This document shows positions 17,658 through 26,732 of a DNA stretch of 64,000 nt, one piece after another. The notes beneath the pieces were generated by a model. It did not search any database, was not told the DNA's origin, and was given only the letters and a program-made list of their open reading frames with translations. Made by a program: the position numbers and the translations under genes. The stretch lies in assembly GCA_020073465.1 (NCBI GenBank), contig JAIQFC010000002.1:124001-188000 (forward strand), in the 5' to 3' direction. Every line of letters starts with the position of its first letter. The first letter of the stretch is position 1. This DNA comes from Terriglobia bacterium. Its GTDB lineage: Bacteria; Acidobacteriota; Terriglobia; Terriglobales; Acidobacteriaceae.

Positions 17658-19043
17658 ATGCCCCATTCGACTGCTTCTGAGCGCATTCACTCGCAGTTTC
17701 TCTTTTGCTGCATCGGTTGCGACGACGTTGGCGATCACGCCAGCGCGGACTTTCGTTGCAGCCGCTGCCATGATCTGCTGGAGATCACGTATCCGCAGTG
17801 GAGCAAGTCCGCCGCCAGTTCCGTCCGCGCTGATGAACTGAAATCCACGTGGAAGCAGCGGCGTCTTTCTTCATCGGCGATCGACCTCAGCGGCGTGTGG
17901 CGCTTTCGCGAGATTCTGCCCACGCTCGAGGATGAATGTCAGGCCATTACCCTCCGTGAGGGAAATACTCCGCTGTATGAGATGCCGCGGTGTGCGCGGA
18001 TTTCAGGGGTACCACGGCTTTTCGCCAAGCACCAGGGGATGAACCCGACGGGATCATTCAAAGATACGGGTATGACGGTCGCCGCGTCCTTCGCCCGGCA
18101 AGCCGGATTCCAGTGGGTCGCCTGCGCGTCGACGGGGAACACTTCGGCCTCGATGGCCGCCTATGCCGCACGCGGCGGGCTGCGCAGCCTGGTGCTGGTG
18201 CCCGAAGGCAAGATTTCCTGGAGCAAACTTTCGCAGGCGCTCGATTACGGCGCGGTTACCTGCCAGTTGCGTACGGACTTTGACGGATGCCTCCGCCTGC
18301 TCCAGGAACTGGTCCTGCGGGCCCCGGTGTACCAGTTGAATTCGATCAATCCATTTCGGCTGGAGGGGCAGAAGACGCTTGCCCTTGAGTTGCTTGAGCA
18401 ACTGGACTGGCAGCCTCCCGACCACATCATCGTGCCCGGCGGCAATCTGGGGAACAGTTCCGCGATCGGCAAGGCGCTGCTCGAGATGCGCGAGTTGGGC
18501 CTGATTTCACGGCTGCCCAGGCTTTCGATCATTCAGGCCGAAGGGGCAAACGCACTTGTCCGCACGCTTCGAGAGGGGGAGGGGAAACGCCTGGTCAGCG
18601 TGGAGGCTGAGACTCGGGCGACTGCCATTCGAATCGGCAATCCTGCTTCGTGGAAGAAGGCGGTGCATGTGCTCGAAGCTACGGGTGGGGCGTGCGAACA
18701 GGTTAGTGAGATTGAGATCGCGCAAGCCAAAGCCGAAATTGGCGCCGAAGGCATTGGGTGCGAACCCGCCTCCGCCGTTACGCTTGCCGGGCTGAAGAAG
18801 CTGTTGAAGCAGGGCTTCGTAAAATCGGAAGAGTCCGTGGTCCTGGTACTGACTGGAAGCCTGTTGAAGGACCCGGACTTCACGATGGAATTTCATCGTG
18901 GTGACCTGTTTCGGGGCACGGCACACGAATGCGAAAGTGCTGTGCTGAAGGTGTTGCGTCGTCCTCCAATCGTCCTCGAGGCAACGCTGGATGCGGTGAT
19001 TCGGACCTTGGAGCAGGCAGAGAAGGCCGAGCCACATCGGTAG
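17658..19043 (+). CDS. thrC: Threonine synthase
   Basis: 461-residue fold-type II PLP enzyme converting O-phosphohomoserine to threonine. The N-terminus carries a Cys-rich zinc-ribbon-like element (FCCIGCDD, then RCSRCHD at about 17-38) seen in the longer threonine synthases. PLP-binding motifs are NPTGSFKDTGM (Lys about 135), CASTGNTSASMAAYAARGG and the phosphate-binding VPGGNLGNSSAIGKAL. The ATG at 17658 is preferred to the TTG three codons upstream. It is followed at 14 bases by the homoserine kinase gene, which supplies its substrate. Confidence 0.93.
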   Translation: MPHSTASERIHSQFLFCCIGCDDVGDHASADFRCSRCHDLLEITYPQWSKSAASSVRADELKSTWKQRRLSSSAIDLSGVWRFREILPTLEDECQAITLREGNTPLYEMPRCARISGVPRLFAKHQGMNPTGSFKDTGMTVAASFARQAGFQWVACASTGNTSASMAAYAARGGLRSLVLVPEGKISWSKLSQALDYGAVTCQLRTDFDGCLRLLQELVLRAPVYQLNSINPFRLEGQKTLALELLEQLDWQPPDHIIVPGGNLGNSSAIGKALLEMRELGLISRLPRLSIIQAEGANALVRTLREGEGKRLVSVEAETRATAIRIGNPASWKKAVHVLEATGGACEQVSEIEIAQAKAEIGAEGIGCEPASAVTLAGLKKLLKQGFVKSEESVVLVLTGSLLKDPDFTMEFHRGDLFRGTAHECESAVLKVLRRPPIVLEATLDAVIRTLEQAEKAEPHR

Positions 19044-19057
19044 CACGGCTGAGAAGC

Positions 19058-19987
19058 ATGGTTAAGAAGAAAATCCCTCGACGTTCATCCGGACTACGCC
19101 TAGCTCTGCCTGCGACCTCGGCGAACCTTGGCCCCGCGTTCGATGCTGCCGCGCTGGCGCTCGATCTTTACATCACGGTCGACGCGCGTCCGGCTGCGGA
19201 TGTTTCCATTACAGCAACGGGGAGAGATCGAGAAATCTGCCAGGGTCTCGAAAATCACCTGATCCTGACCACTTATCGCGAGGTTCTCGAGAGCGAAGGG
19301 AAGCCGGTCATACCGCTTGGTCTCCGCATCAGCAACGATATTCCAATCGGCAAAGGCTGCGGTTCCTCGGCTGCCGCGCGTCTGGCGGGCATCGCTCTGG
19401 CGAATCATTTCGGTCGGCTGCGCTGGGACGATGCGCACATCGTCGGCGAGGCTTCACGGCGCGAGCACCATCCCGACAACGCTTCGGCGTGCTGGTGGGG
19501 AGGCCTGACGGTCGCCCGCATGTCCGGGGAAGCGGAGGCGCAGGTCGTGTGTGTGCGTCCGAAAGGAAAATGGCCGCTGCTGCTGGCCATTCCAGAGCAA
19601 AGCTTGTCGACGGAAAAAGCGCGCGCCGTTCTTCCCGCGCAGTACTCGCGAGCCGACGCTGTGGTGAACGTGCAGAATTCCATGCTTCTGTTGGCGGCGT
19701 TGACTCAGGGACGCCGCGCCTTGCTCTCGGCAGCTCTCGAGGACCGAATTCACCAGCCCTATCGCGCTCCGCTGTGCCCGCTGCTGCCATGTCTGCAGCA
19801 ACTGGCGGGGAGGGATGGCATTCTAGGCGTGGCGCTCAGCGGGGCTGGGCCGTCGGTGCTGATGTTTCTTGATCCAGCGGTTTCGGCGCTGAAGACCAGG
19901 AAGGTGGTCGCCGACCACTTGTCTCGCCAAGAGCTCTCGGCTGAGTTGCTGCTCACGTCGATCGCGCTGCGCGGAGCTCGAGTCTAA
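19058..19987 (+). CDS. thrB: Homoserine kinase
   Basis: 309-residue GHMP-family kinase that phosphorylates L-homoserine to O-phosphohomoserine. The family motifs are in place: PATSANLGPAFDAAALAL at the N-terminus (about 16-34), the ATP-binding PIGKGCGSSAAARLAGI loop (about 88-105), HHPDNASACWWGGL (about 130), and the C-terminal GVALSGAGPSVLMF. The start at 19058 gives the normal family N-terminus; the reading frame is open further upstream but overlaps thrC. The thrC-thrB pair forms the last two steps of threonine biosynthesis. Confidence 0.93.
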   Translation: MVKKKIPRRSSGLRLALPATSANLGPAFDAAALALDLYITVDARPAADVSITATGRDREICQGLENHLILTTYREVLESEGKPVIPLGLRISNDIPIGKGCGSSAAARLAGIALANHFGRLRWDDAHIVGEASRREHHPDNASACWWGGLTVARMSGEAEAQVVCVRPKGKWPLLLAIPEQSLSTEKARAVLPAQYSRADAVVNVQNSMLLLAALTQGRRALLSAALEDRIHQPYRAPLCPLLPCLQQLAGRDGILGVALSGAGPSVLMFLDPAVSALKTRKVVADHLSRQELSAELLLTSIALRGARV

Positions 19988-20027
19988 AGGGGGCGCGGGA
20001 GTTTCGCAGCCCGCAGGTCAGACCTCG

Positions 20028-20600
20028 CTAGCGGCTGGCCGGGGGAATGATTCCGTTCATCCGCAGGTACACCACCATCTGGCCGTAGTGATCGAAGCCG
20101 TGCCACGACACGCTCGTTGCCAGGCTTAGACGGGTCACCGAACCTTCTCCGAAGGGACTCTTCACGGTTCCCACCAGATTCTTCTCATTGATGGTCTGTA
20201 TCGCTTTGTGCACGTAGACGAAGGAGTCCTTCAAATACTTCAGAACGTCGGCCTTGGTCTGAACCGACGCGGGCCCCGATTCGTCGCCAATGTCCACCGG
20301 TGGCTTTTCTTCCAGGATCGCGGCGCCCAATTCGTAGTTCACCGCCGCCACATGCTTGATCTGTTGCGCGAAGGTGCGCACACCCTTGAACTCCCCCTCA
20401 GTCGGAGCGAACCCGTACTTCTCTTCCGGCATCGCTTCCGCAGCGGGGATAAGGTCTCGCTCAAGATTGTTCGTGGTGCGATCGAGAACCTGCGTGACCG
20501 TTCGATGCTCCTCTTTCTTGCTTTTCTTCTTCTCCTCCGCGCCGGCAAAGACAGACAATGCCAGAAGGCACATTGCAACATAGACGAATTTTCTAATCAT
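20028..20600 (-). CDS. Exported DinB/YfiT-like four-helix protein
   Basis: 190-residue protein with a short signal peptide (VYVAMCLLALSVFAGA) and a Lys/Glu-rich segment, then a DinB-like four-helix bundle from about residue 40. It has VLDRTTNNLERDLIPAAEAM, FAQQIKHVAAVNYELGAAI and WHGFDHYGQMVVYLRMNGIIP with the His residues (QIKH, HGFDHYGQ) that bind metal in the family. DinB-family proteins are metal-binding and include thiol-S-transferases. The exported form is common in Acidobacteria and of unknown function. A GGAG site supports the ATG at 20600. Confidence 0.88.
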   Translation of the reverse strand: MIRKFVYVAMCLLALSVFAGAEEKKKSKKEEHRTVTQVLDRTTNNLERDLIPAAEAMPEEKYGFAPTEGEFKGVRTFAQQIKHVAAVNYELGAAILEEKPPVDIGDESGPASVQTKADVLKYLKDSFVYVHKAIQTINEKNLVGTVKSPFGEGSVTRLSLATSVSWHGFDHYGQMVVYLRMNGIIPPASR

Positions 20601-20662
20601 GAGGTCTCCGTGTTTGATGAGCATATGAGTATTCGTTCCAATAGTGCGTTGCTGCAGATTTC

Positions 20663-21934
20663 CTAATCTCTCACGACCGCGGGAGCCATCTTCAATTCCG
20701 CACCCGTAAGCCGGTGACGCACGATGCTGGTCAGGCCCACCACCAGGGCCAGCGCCGACCAAGCCAGTGCTGCAGGTACTCCCAGGCGCGACGCCAATCC
20801 TCCCCAGACGGCGCTGCCGATGGCCATGCCTCCTTGCAGGACGAGGAGGTACATGGAAAGCGCGCGTGCGCGCATCCATGACGGACACATGGTCTGTGCG
20901 ACAACATTGAAGCAGGCCAGAATACCAATCCAGGCCGAGCCCGCTGTAAACAATACCAGACACAGCCATTCAAAAACATGTACCTGCCCGGCAGCGAAGG
21001 TCATCCCGGCAAAGACCAGGGTTGCTCCTGCGACCAGACCGTCCACGGAATAACGCAGCCGCAACCGAGGCAGGATCGCGGCTCCAGCTAGGGCACCTAG
21101 GCCGAAGCAAGTCAGGAGGAATCCGTAACCTTGGGCGCCATGCGGCTGGCAGATCACAGGCAGCAGCGCCAGCAGGGAAGTTGCTCCCACGCTGAACGCG
21201 GCGGTGCGGATCAGGACGGATTTTACTTGCGGCGCGCTGCGCACATAGCGAAAGCCATCGAAGACTGCCTCACGGACGCTGCGCGTGGGCAGCGGCTCGT
21301 GGGGGGCACGCCTCCATTTGTAGAGAAACAAGATGACGCCAAAGAAGGAGGCAGCATTCAGCAAGAAGGACCAGCCGGACCCCGCCGCAGCGACGACTAG
21401 TCCCCCCAGCGCAGGGCCGACGGCGCGAGCAACGTTAAATCCGGCCGAATTGAGTGCAACGGCCGAGGCATGTTTCCGGGGTGAGACCACCTCGGGCGTG
21501 ATCGCCTGCCATGCCGGATCATTCATCACCGCACCTAGCCCCAGCAGGAAGGTGAAGACCAAGAGTGTCCACGGGCCGATCAAGTGCAGCAGCGTCAACA
21601 CACCCAGAGCCGCCGCTGCAACCACCATCCAGCCCTGGGTGAACAATAGAAGCCGGCGCCGGTCGACCATATCAGCGAGTGCGCCGGCGGGAAGCACAAC
21701 AAGAAACACAGGAATCGCACCTGCGGCCTGCACCAGACTCACCATGAGCGGTGAGGTCGAAAGCTGCGTCATCAGCCAGCCCGCGCCGACGTTTTGCATC
21801 CACGTGCCGGTGTAGGAGATGACTGCGGCGATCCACAAGGAGCGGAATAGAGGCTCGCTCAGCGGGGCCCATGCGGCGTCGGGGTGCCGCACGGCCACGT
21901 TATTTCCGGCCGGAACTGTGATGTGATCTGCCAT
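20663..21934 (-). CDS. MFS transporter (EntS/DHA3-like)
   Basis: 423-residue major facilitator with about 11-12 membrane helices. The beginning (LSEPLFRSLWIAAVISYTGT, then QNVGAGWLMTQ) and the loop GALADMVDRRRLLLFTQG are typical of the enterobactin-exporter/DHA3 group of MFS. It is likely a proton-driven exporter of a small molecule. The chosen ATG (21934) leaves a short cytoplasmic tail before helix 1. It lies 62 bases downstream of the APC permease gene and 62 bases upstream of the DinB-like gene on the same strand. Confidence 0.88.
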   Translation of the reverse strand: MADHITVPAGNNVAVRHPDAAWAPLSEPLFRSLWIAAVISYTGTWMQNVGAGWLMTQLSTSPLMVSLVQAAGAIPVFLVVLPAGALADMVDRRRLLLFTQGWMVVAAAALGVLTLLHLIGPWTLLVFTFLLGLGAVMNDPAWQAITPEVVSPRKHASAVALNSAGFNVARAVGPALGGLVVAAAGSGWSFLLNAASFFGVILFLYKWRRAPHEPLPTRSVREAVFDGFRYVRSAPQVKSVLIRTAAFSVGATSLLALLPVICQPHGAQGYGFLLTCFGLGALAGAAILPRLRLRYSVDGLVAGATLVFAGMTFAAGQVHVFEWLCLVLFTAGSAWIGILACFNVVAQTMCPSWMRARALSMYLLVLQGGMAIGSAVWGGLASRLGVPAALAWSALALVVGLTSIVRHRLTGAELKMAPAVVRD

Positions 21935-21996
21935 CTTGCCTGCCCGCCTGTATCCTCCGCGTCCCCGGTCGTGAAAGGCGCGTATTGTTGCGAGAT

Positions 21997-23487
21997 TCAG
22001 GACGTCGGTGCGCTTTCCAAGGCTACGACTTTTCCTCCGGAGAAGGGCCAGTCCCGGCTTCTCCACGCACGGATCATATAAATCGCGATGCCCGTCGTAA
22101 GGATCACCACTGCATACCGCACCTCTCTCAGCGCGTTCTCACGATTGAAGAGAATGAAGAGAAATCCAGCACACGCGACGAGCGCCGGCAGGGGATAGAG
22201 CCACATGCGAAACGGACGGGGCATCTCGGGCTGGCGAATTCTCAGCACGATCAGCCCGGCAGCCTGCACCAGAAATTGAACAATAATGCGAATCACGACC
22301 AGAGCTGCGATCGCATCCTTCAGGCGCAGGAAGCAGAACGCCGCCGCGACCACTCCCAGGGCCAACAGCGAGACGTACGGGAAACGGTGCTGGGGATGCA
22401 CTTTGGCAAACGCGCGGAAATAATTGCCATCCTTCGCGGCAGCGTATGGCACCCGGGAATATCCCAGCATGAGGGAGAAGACGGATGCAAATGCTGTCCA
22501 CATCACCAGGGCGGTGACCAGGCGCGCCGCCCAGGCCCCATAAATCCTTTGCATGAATAAAGATACGACGTACAAGCCGTTGTTGTTTTGTCCCGCCTGC
22601 ACCATCTCCCGCCAGGGGACGACGGCCAGAATGCACACGTTCATCACTATATATAGACAGGCGACCAGCAGAATGGAAAGCAACAAGGCGCGAGGAATAT
22701 TGCGCCCGGGATCCTTAATTTCGTCGCCGAGAAAGCAGACATTGTAATAACCCCAGTAATCGTAGGTCGCGATCAGCATGGCCCCGCCCAGGCCAGTGAG
22801 AAATCCGTGAGAGAAGGTGAATGCATGGGGAGGAAAATCGAAGGCGCGGGCAGCGTTGAAGTGGGTGAGCCCGGCGAAGATAATCCAGCCAATCGTGCCC
22901 ATCACACCGATCCACAGCAGCTTCGAGAGCCGGCCAATCACGGTGATTCGACGGTAGAGGAGAAGGATCGTGAAGAAGCAAATTGCGACCGCGATGGACG
23001 TCCCGGGAGTCACGATCCAGCTCACCTGCAGAGGGCCTGCCCAGGGTATGTGCAGGGCGGCGCTGTGCGCGGTATAAACGGTGTCCAGACCTGGCCAGTA
23101 GTATGCGGCGTATCCGGCGAGGCCAATGCATCCCGTTGCGATCGATAGTGGGGCGCTGAAGGAAAGCTGCCAGATAAACAGGAACGAGATCAGGCGGCCC
23201 ATCTTCTGGGGTCCATAAATCTCGCGCAGGTAGCGATAGGAGCCACCGGAACCTGGCATCGCTGCACCCAGTTCCGCCCAGACGAGGCCATCGCAGACGG
23301 CAAACAGGGCGCCGACGATCCATCCCAGCATAGCCTGTGGCCCGCCCATCGCGCTGACGATGAGAGGCATGGTGATGAACGGGCCCACCCCGATCATGTC
23401 GATCATGTTGAGAGCGGTGGCGCTGCCGAGTCCCATGCCGCGGATGAGAGTCGGAGAAGTTGCGGCGGATTCGGTTGGAGATCCCAT
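21997..23487 (-). CDS. APC family amino-acid permease
   Basis: 496-residue polytopic protein with about 12 membrane helices. The first helix carries the APC signature (GMGLGSATALNMIDMIGVGP) and is followed by the conserved AELGAAMPGSGGSYRYLREI segment. This matches amino-acid/polyamine/organocation transporters such as LAT- and Cat-like permeases. The ATG at 23487 is chosen because the reading frame upstream of it runs through dispersed repeat B. Substrate probably an amino acid; the direction is not predictable. Confidence 0.9.
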   Translation of the reverse strand: MGSPTESAATSPTLIRGMGLGSATALNMIDMIGVGPFITMPLIVSAMGGPQAMLGWIVGALFAVCDGLVWAELGAAMPGSGGSYRYLREIYGPQKMGRLISFLFIWQLSFSAPLSIATGCIGLAGYAAYYWPGLDTVYTAHSAALHIPWAGPLQVSWIVTPGTSIAVAICFFTILLLYRRITVIGRLSKLLWIGVMGTIGWIIFAGLTHFNAARAFDFPPHAFTFSHGFLTGLGGAMLIATYDYWGYYNVCFLGDEIKDPGRNIPRALLLSILLVACLYIVMNVCILAVVPWREMVQAGQNNNGLYVVSLFMQRIYGAWAARLVTALVMWTAFASVFSLMLGYSRVPYAAAKDGNYFRAFAKVHPQHRFPYVSLLALGVVAAAFCFLRLKDAIAALVVIRIIVQFLVQAAGLIVLRIRQPEMPRPFRMWLYPLPALVACAGFLFILFNRENALREVRYAVVILTTGIAIYMIRAWRSRDWPFSGGKVVALESAPTS

Positions 23488-23492
23488 TGATT

Positions 23493-23558
23493 TGTAGAGG
23501 CGCTGTCTGCAACGTCTCAGGCGACGGCAAGCAAGACGTAGCAAGCTACGTTTCTACG
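23493..23558. repeat. Dispersed intergenic repeat B, copy 1
   Basis: 66 bases with imperfect internal inverted repeats. The left end tgtagaggcg mirrors the right end cgtttctacg, and an inner palindrome acgtagcaagctacg is present. It recurs at 34844-34913. It lies 6 bases upstream of the APC permease ATG and overlaps the last codon of the PIG-L gene, whose TAG (23554-23556) belongs to the repeat. Confidence 0.8.
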
Positions 23559-26478
23559 GATGATCTGTGCTTTTCGCGCTTAACAGATTTACATACAGCC
23601 GTACAGCCCCCGGCACGCCTGCGGGCAACTGACGGAAGAACGCATATCCGGTGTAGATGTAGATCCCTTTGCCGTACTGTGCCTTGAGCAGGCCGCCCTT
23701 TTGCGGTTGTTCTCCTGGATCGTGACAGGCAAGCAGCGGTTTGAAGTGATCGTCCCATTGATCCATGAAGTAAAGTCCGCGCTCCTGAACCCAGCCATCG
23801 AAGTCGCGCTTCGTGATTGCATTTGGATATTGCAGAATTCCATCTTCTGGCGCCAGCATCTCCACCGGAGCCTCTTCCACCGAGACTCGCGCCCGGCTGA
23901 GTTGAGCCGAGTAGGGAGCAAAGTGTCCGCTGTTGAAGTCGCCGACGCCGGTGTTGTACTGCACGACCAGCGTGCCTCCGGCGGAGACGTAGTCGAGCAA
24001 CTTCTTGTTGTTGGCGACAAGGTCCTTCTGCGTGTCGTAAGCGCGGATGCCGAGCACGATCGTGCCATAGCGGCTCAGGTCTTCGCTTCCCAGTTTCTCT
24101 GCCGGAATCAGCGTTACGTTCATTCCCACCTGCTTCAGCACGGTTGGGATGTCGTCACCGGCGCCCATGATGTAGCCGACTTTCAGGTCATGCGGCACCT
24201 GTACATTGACGATGCTGACGCGCTGCCGCGCGGGCTGGTAATAGTGGAAGCTGCCGAGGTCTTCGCGTGTGACCAGGGTGTAGCCTTCACTGTATTTTTC
24301 ACCATCGGATTCGAGCACGGCACGGACCACGGCACGGCCTTCCTGCAATCCAGCCGGGAAAACCTTGAAGTGGAAATCCTGTTTCTCCCCGCGGCGTGTG
24401 AAGTCAACGGCGAGTTGGGCAGGCTCGGATCGCCAACCTTCGGGCAGGTCGAGCCTGAGCACTCCGCGCGCCTCGCGTGTTACGTTGCTCGTCACACCAA
24501 CTGTCACAGTTGAAGTGGAACCGTTGTGCGTGGAGATGACTTGGGTGCCTGGTTCCAGCATCACGGAGAATGCGGGCACGATGGCGAGTGGACGCGTGTG
24601 ATGTTTTCCTGCCTCGTCAACAAACGGAGTCACTATAACGGACGTAACGCCGCTCCTGGCGTGCACCCCACTTGCCGAGACCGAGTACTCCACGCGGGCC
24701 CGCAAAGCAGGGGGAGGGAAGGGCAGCGTTGCATACTTCTCATTGTCGATGTGATTGACGGCCTCGCGGTCGGGATCGTCGCGATGCCAGTAAGGGCGTG
24801 TGTAGGCAGCGTCCTTCGGAACCTGAAGGCGAAAAGTAGCGCGAAGATCGTCTCCCGGTTTCAGCGCGACGTGCTTCATTCCGTCCGTCCTCGTGCTCCA
24901 TCCCGGCGGAACCTCCAGCTTCACGGCCTCGATTGCGAGCGCAGCTTTCGAGCCATTGTGCAGGCCGACCCGGACGAGGAATTCCTGGCCGGGAGATACG
25001 GTGGTGAGCGCGTCCGCTTCTTTGGGAACTTCAGCTGATGCTCCCGCCGAGGCAACTACATCCGCGGCGAGGCTGACATTCAACGCCAGGTTCAGCGCGG
25101 TTTCTGCCTGCTGTTGTTTCTCACGCAGACGCAACAGTAAATCCTGCCTCGCAGGAACTGTGAGAGCGCTTTTGCTTACCTGGGCGCTTACCGTATCCAG
25201 TTCCGCCACGACCGCCATCAAGGGCATCGCTGCTGACGATGGGTCGCCCGATGAGTTTCTGGTGGCCCCGGCGATCTTGGCGGCAATCTCGGTCAGTTGC
25301 TTGCGCAGTCCCGGAACCTTTGGCTCCTCACCACCCAGCCTCGCGGCCAACCCCGGAAGACTGGTATCGATCCCGTCGAAGAAATCCTTCTCGTGCGCAT
25401 TCTTGCCCGTGGCGGGCAAAACCGAATCGACCAGCTTGTAGAAACTAAACCGGTCTCCCGGATCGACGGTCCAGCTGGCTGCGCCCTGCGAGAGTTGGTG
25501 CCGTAACCCTTCCACGGCGAATTGCACGTACGACATGCCCAGCGTTGCGCTGGGCTCGCCGGTGTTCAGCTTCAATGTCCAGTTCTCATCCGGACAGGTC
25601 GTCGATCCCCAGGGGCAAACATTTCCGATGTAGAGTTTCTTCGCCTGCCATGGCTCCAGTCCCTGCGCAATCTGCTCTGGAAATTTCTTAGGATCCGCTG
25701 CCCCTCGGAATGCTTCCCGCGCCAGGATGCTCGATGCCTGATGATGGCCGTGTCCGTCGCGCTCGGTGCCGGAAAATCGGGCTACCAGTACATCGGGGCG
25801 GAAGGTGCGAACCACGCGCACCATGTCTCCAAGTGCGACGTCGTGGCCACCCCACTTCTCAAACGTCTCGTCCGGACTCTTCGAGAATCCGAAATCCGCC
25901 ACGCGCGAGAACCGCTCCTGCACGCCGTAATACTGGTCGGAAGCGAGTAGTTCCTCCGCCCGCAGCACGCCCAGCACATCGGACAAATTGCTGCCGATCT
26001 TGTTCTGGCCGCCCTCGCCGCGGTTCAGGGTCATCAGCAGCGTGCTCACACCGTGTCCGCGGGCTTCCAGGGTCAGCACGCCGCCGTCTTCATCATCCGG
26101 ATGCGCAACCGTTTGCATCAGGTGAGCCGTGGTGCCTAGTCGAAGGAGAGCGAGGTGCAGGCCTTTGGCTCCGTGATCCTGCGGGATCTCCGGCGGGACG
26201 CCTTGATAGAGCAGGCCCGGAGGATCGGCGGAGCGCTCCAGGGCAGGGCCATTCTGCCCTGCCGCAGCCTTCTCACTGGCGTGTGCCGCGCGGGCCGAGG
26301 TCTGGGCTCCGAGGGGAGCGAGCAAGGAGAAGATCAGAAGAAAACAGGCGGAGTTTACCGCAAGCTGGAGGAACTTTTGAGCAAGGAAATGAACGCCGTT
26401 CCTAATGCGCGGCGGCAGATTGGCGGATCCAGTATCTTTCACATTAAGAGGATGGGGCCTGACCGCGTTCTGACGCAA
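23554..26478 (-). CDS. Exported PIG-L family deacetylase with NEW3 and GATase-like domains
   Basis: 974-residue secreted protein. A hydrophobic signal segment lies at about 38-58. The PIG-L (LmbE-like) zinc deacetylase domain follows at about 115-330 with the metal motifs AHPDDEDGG (125-133) and GHGHHQASS. A long middle region includes a NEW3-like beta domain (EAVKLEVPPGWST, RLDLPEGWRSEP). The C-terminal part at about 770-960 resembles a class I glutamine-amidotransferase-like fold (YIMGAGDDIPTVLKQVG, GTLVVQYNTG). PIG-L enzymes remove N-acetyl groups from GlcNAc-type substrates, so a role in glycan turnover is likely. The start is uncertain: the frame opens at a TTG (26478), with a GTG at 26442 as an alternative. 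The stop lies in repeat B. Confidence 0.85.
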   Translation of the reverse strand: MRQNAVRPHPLNVKDTGSANLPPRIRNGVHFLAQKFLQLAVNSACFLLIFSLLAPLGAQTSARAAHASEKAAAGQNGPALERSADPPGLLYQGVPPEIPQDHGAKGLHLALLRLGTTAHLMQTVAHPDDEDGGVLTLEARGHGVSTLLMTLNRGEGGQNKIGSNLSDVLGVLRAEELLASDQYYGVQERFSRVADFGFSKSPDETFEKWGGHDVALGDMVRVVRTFRPDVLVARFSGTERDGHGHHQASSILAREAFRGAADPKKFPEQIAQGLEPWQAKKLYIGNVCPWGSTTCPDENWTLKLNTGEPSATLGMSYVQFAVEGLRHQLSQGAASWTVDPGDRFSFYKLVDSVLPATGKNAHEKDFFDGIDTSLPGLAARLGGEEPKVPGLRKQLTEIAAKIAGATRNSSGDPSSAAMPLMAVVAELDTVSAQVSKSALTVPARQDLLLRLREKQQQAETALNLALNVSLAADVVASAGASAEVPKEADALTTVSPGQEFLVRVGLHNGSKAALAIEAVKLEVPPGWSTRTDGMKHVALKPGDDLRATFRLQVPKDAAYTRPYWHRDDPDREAVNHIDNEKYATLPFPPPALRARVEYSVSASGVHARSGVTSVIVTPFVDEAGKHHTRPLAIVPAFSVMLEPGTQVISTHNGSTSTVTVGVTSNVTREARGVLRLDLPEGWRSEPAQLAVDFTRRGEKQDFHFKVFPAGLQEGRAVVRAVLESDGEKYSEGYTLVTREDLGSFHYYQPARQRVSIVNVQVPHDLKVGYIMGAGDDIPTVLKQVGMNVTLIPAEKLGSEDLSRYGTIVLGIRAYDTQKDLVANNKKLLDYVSAGGTLVVQYNTGVGDFNSGHFAPYSAQLSRARVSVEEAPVEMLAPEDGILQYPNAITKRDFDGWVQERGLYFMDQWDDHFKPLLACHDPGEQPQKGGLLKAQYGKGIYIYTGYAFFRQLPAGVPGAVRLYVNLLSAKSTDHP

Positions 26479-26587
26479 ATTCTTTCTTAAACCTGTTCCC
26501 CAGCATTAGACTCGCGCCACCGTGAAGGGTTATCCACTGCACCGGACTTTGCCGGCGGTGCGCTTTCGCGGGACAACTGCGGTGGCC

Positions 26588-26643
26588 ATGCGCGCCAGAT
26601 CCTTCGCTCCGCCTGAAAGACGGCTGCGCTGAGGATGACGCCA
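26588..26643. repeat. Dispersed intergenic repeat A, copy 2
   Basis: Second copy of the 56-base element at 13557-13612 with 54 identical positions, in the same orientation. It occupies the 254-base gap between the kinase gene stop and the PIG-L gene start; nothing else is recognisable in that gap. Confidence 0.88.
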
Positions 26644-26732
26644 GATAGCAACTAGCAATCCCGACTTTCAATTCTTACCGTCGGATGAATCTCCAGATCC
26701 TGCGCTGCAAACCAGGGCCCTAGCTATGAACA

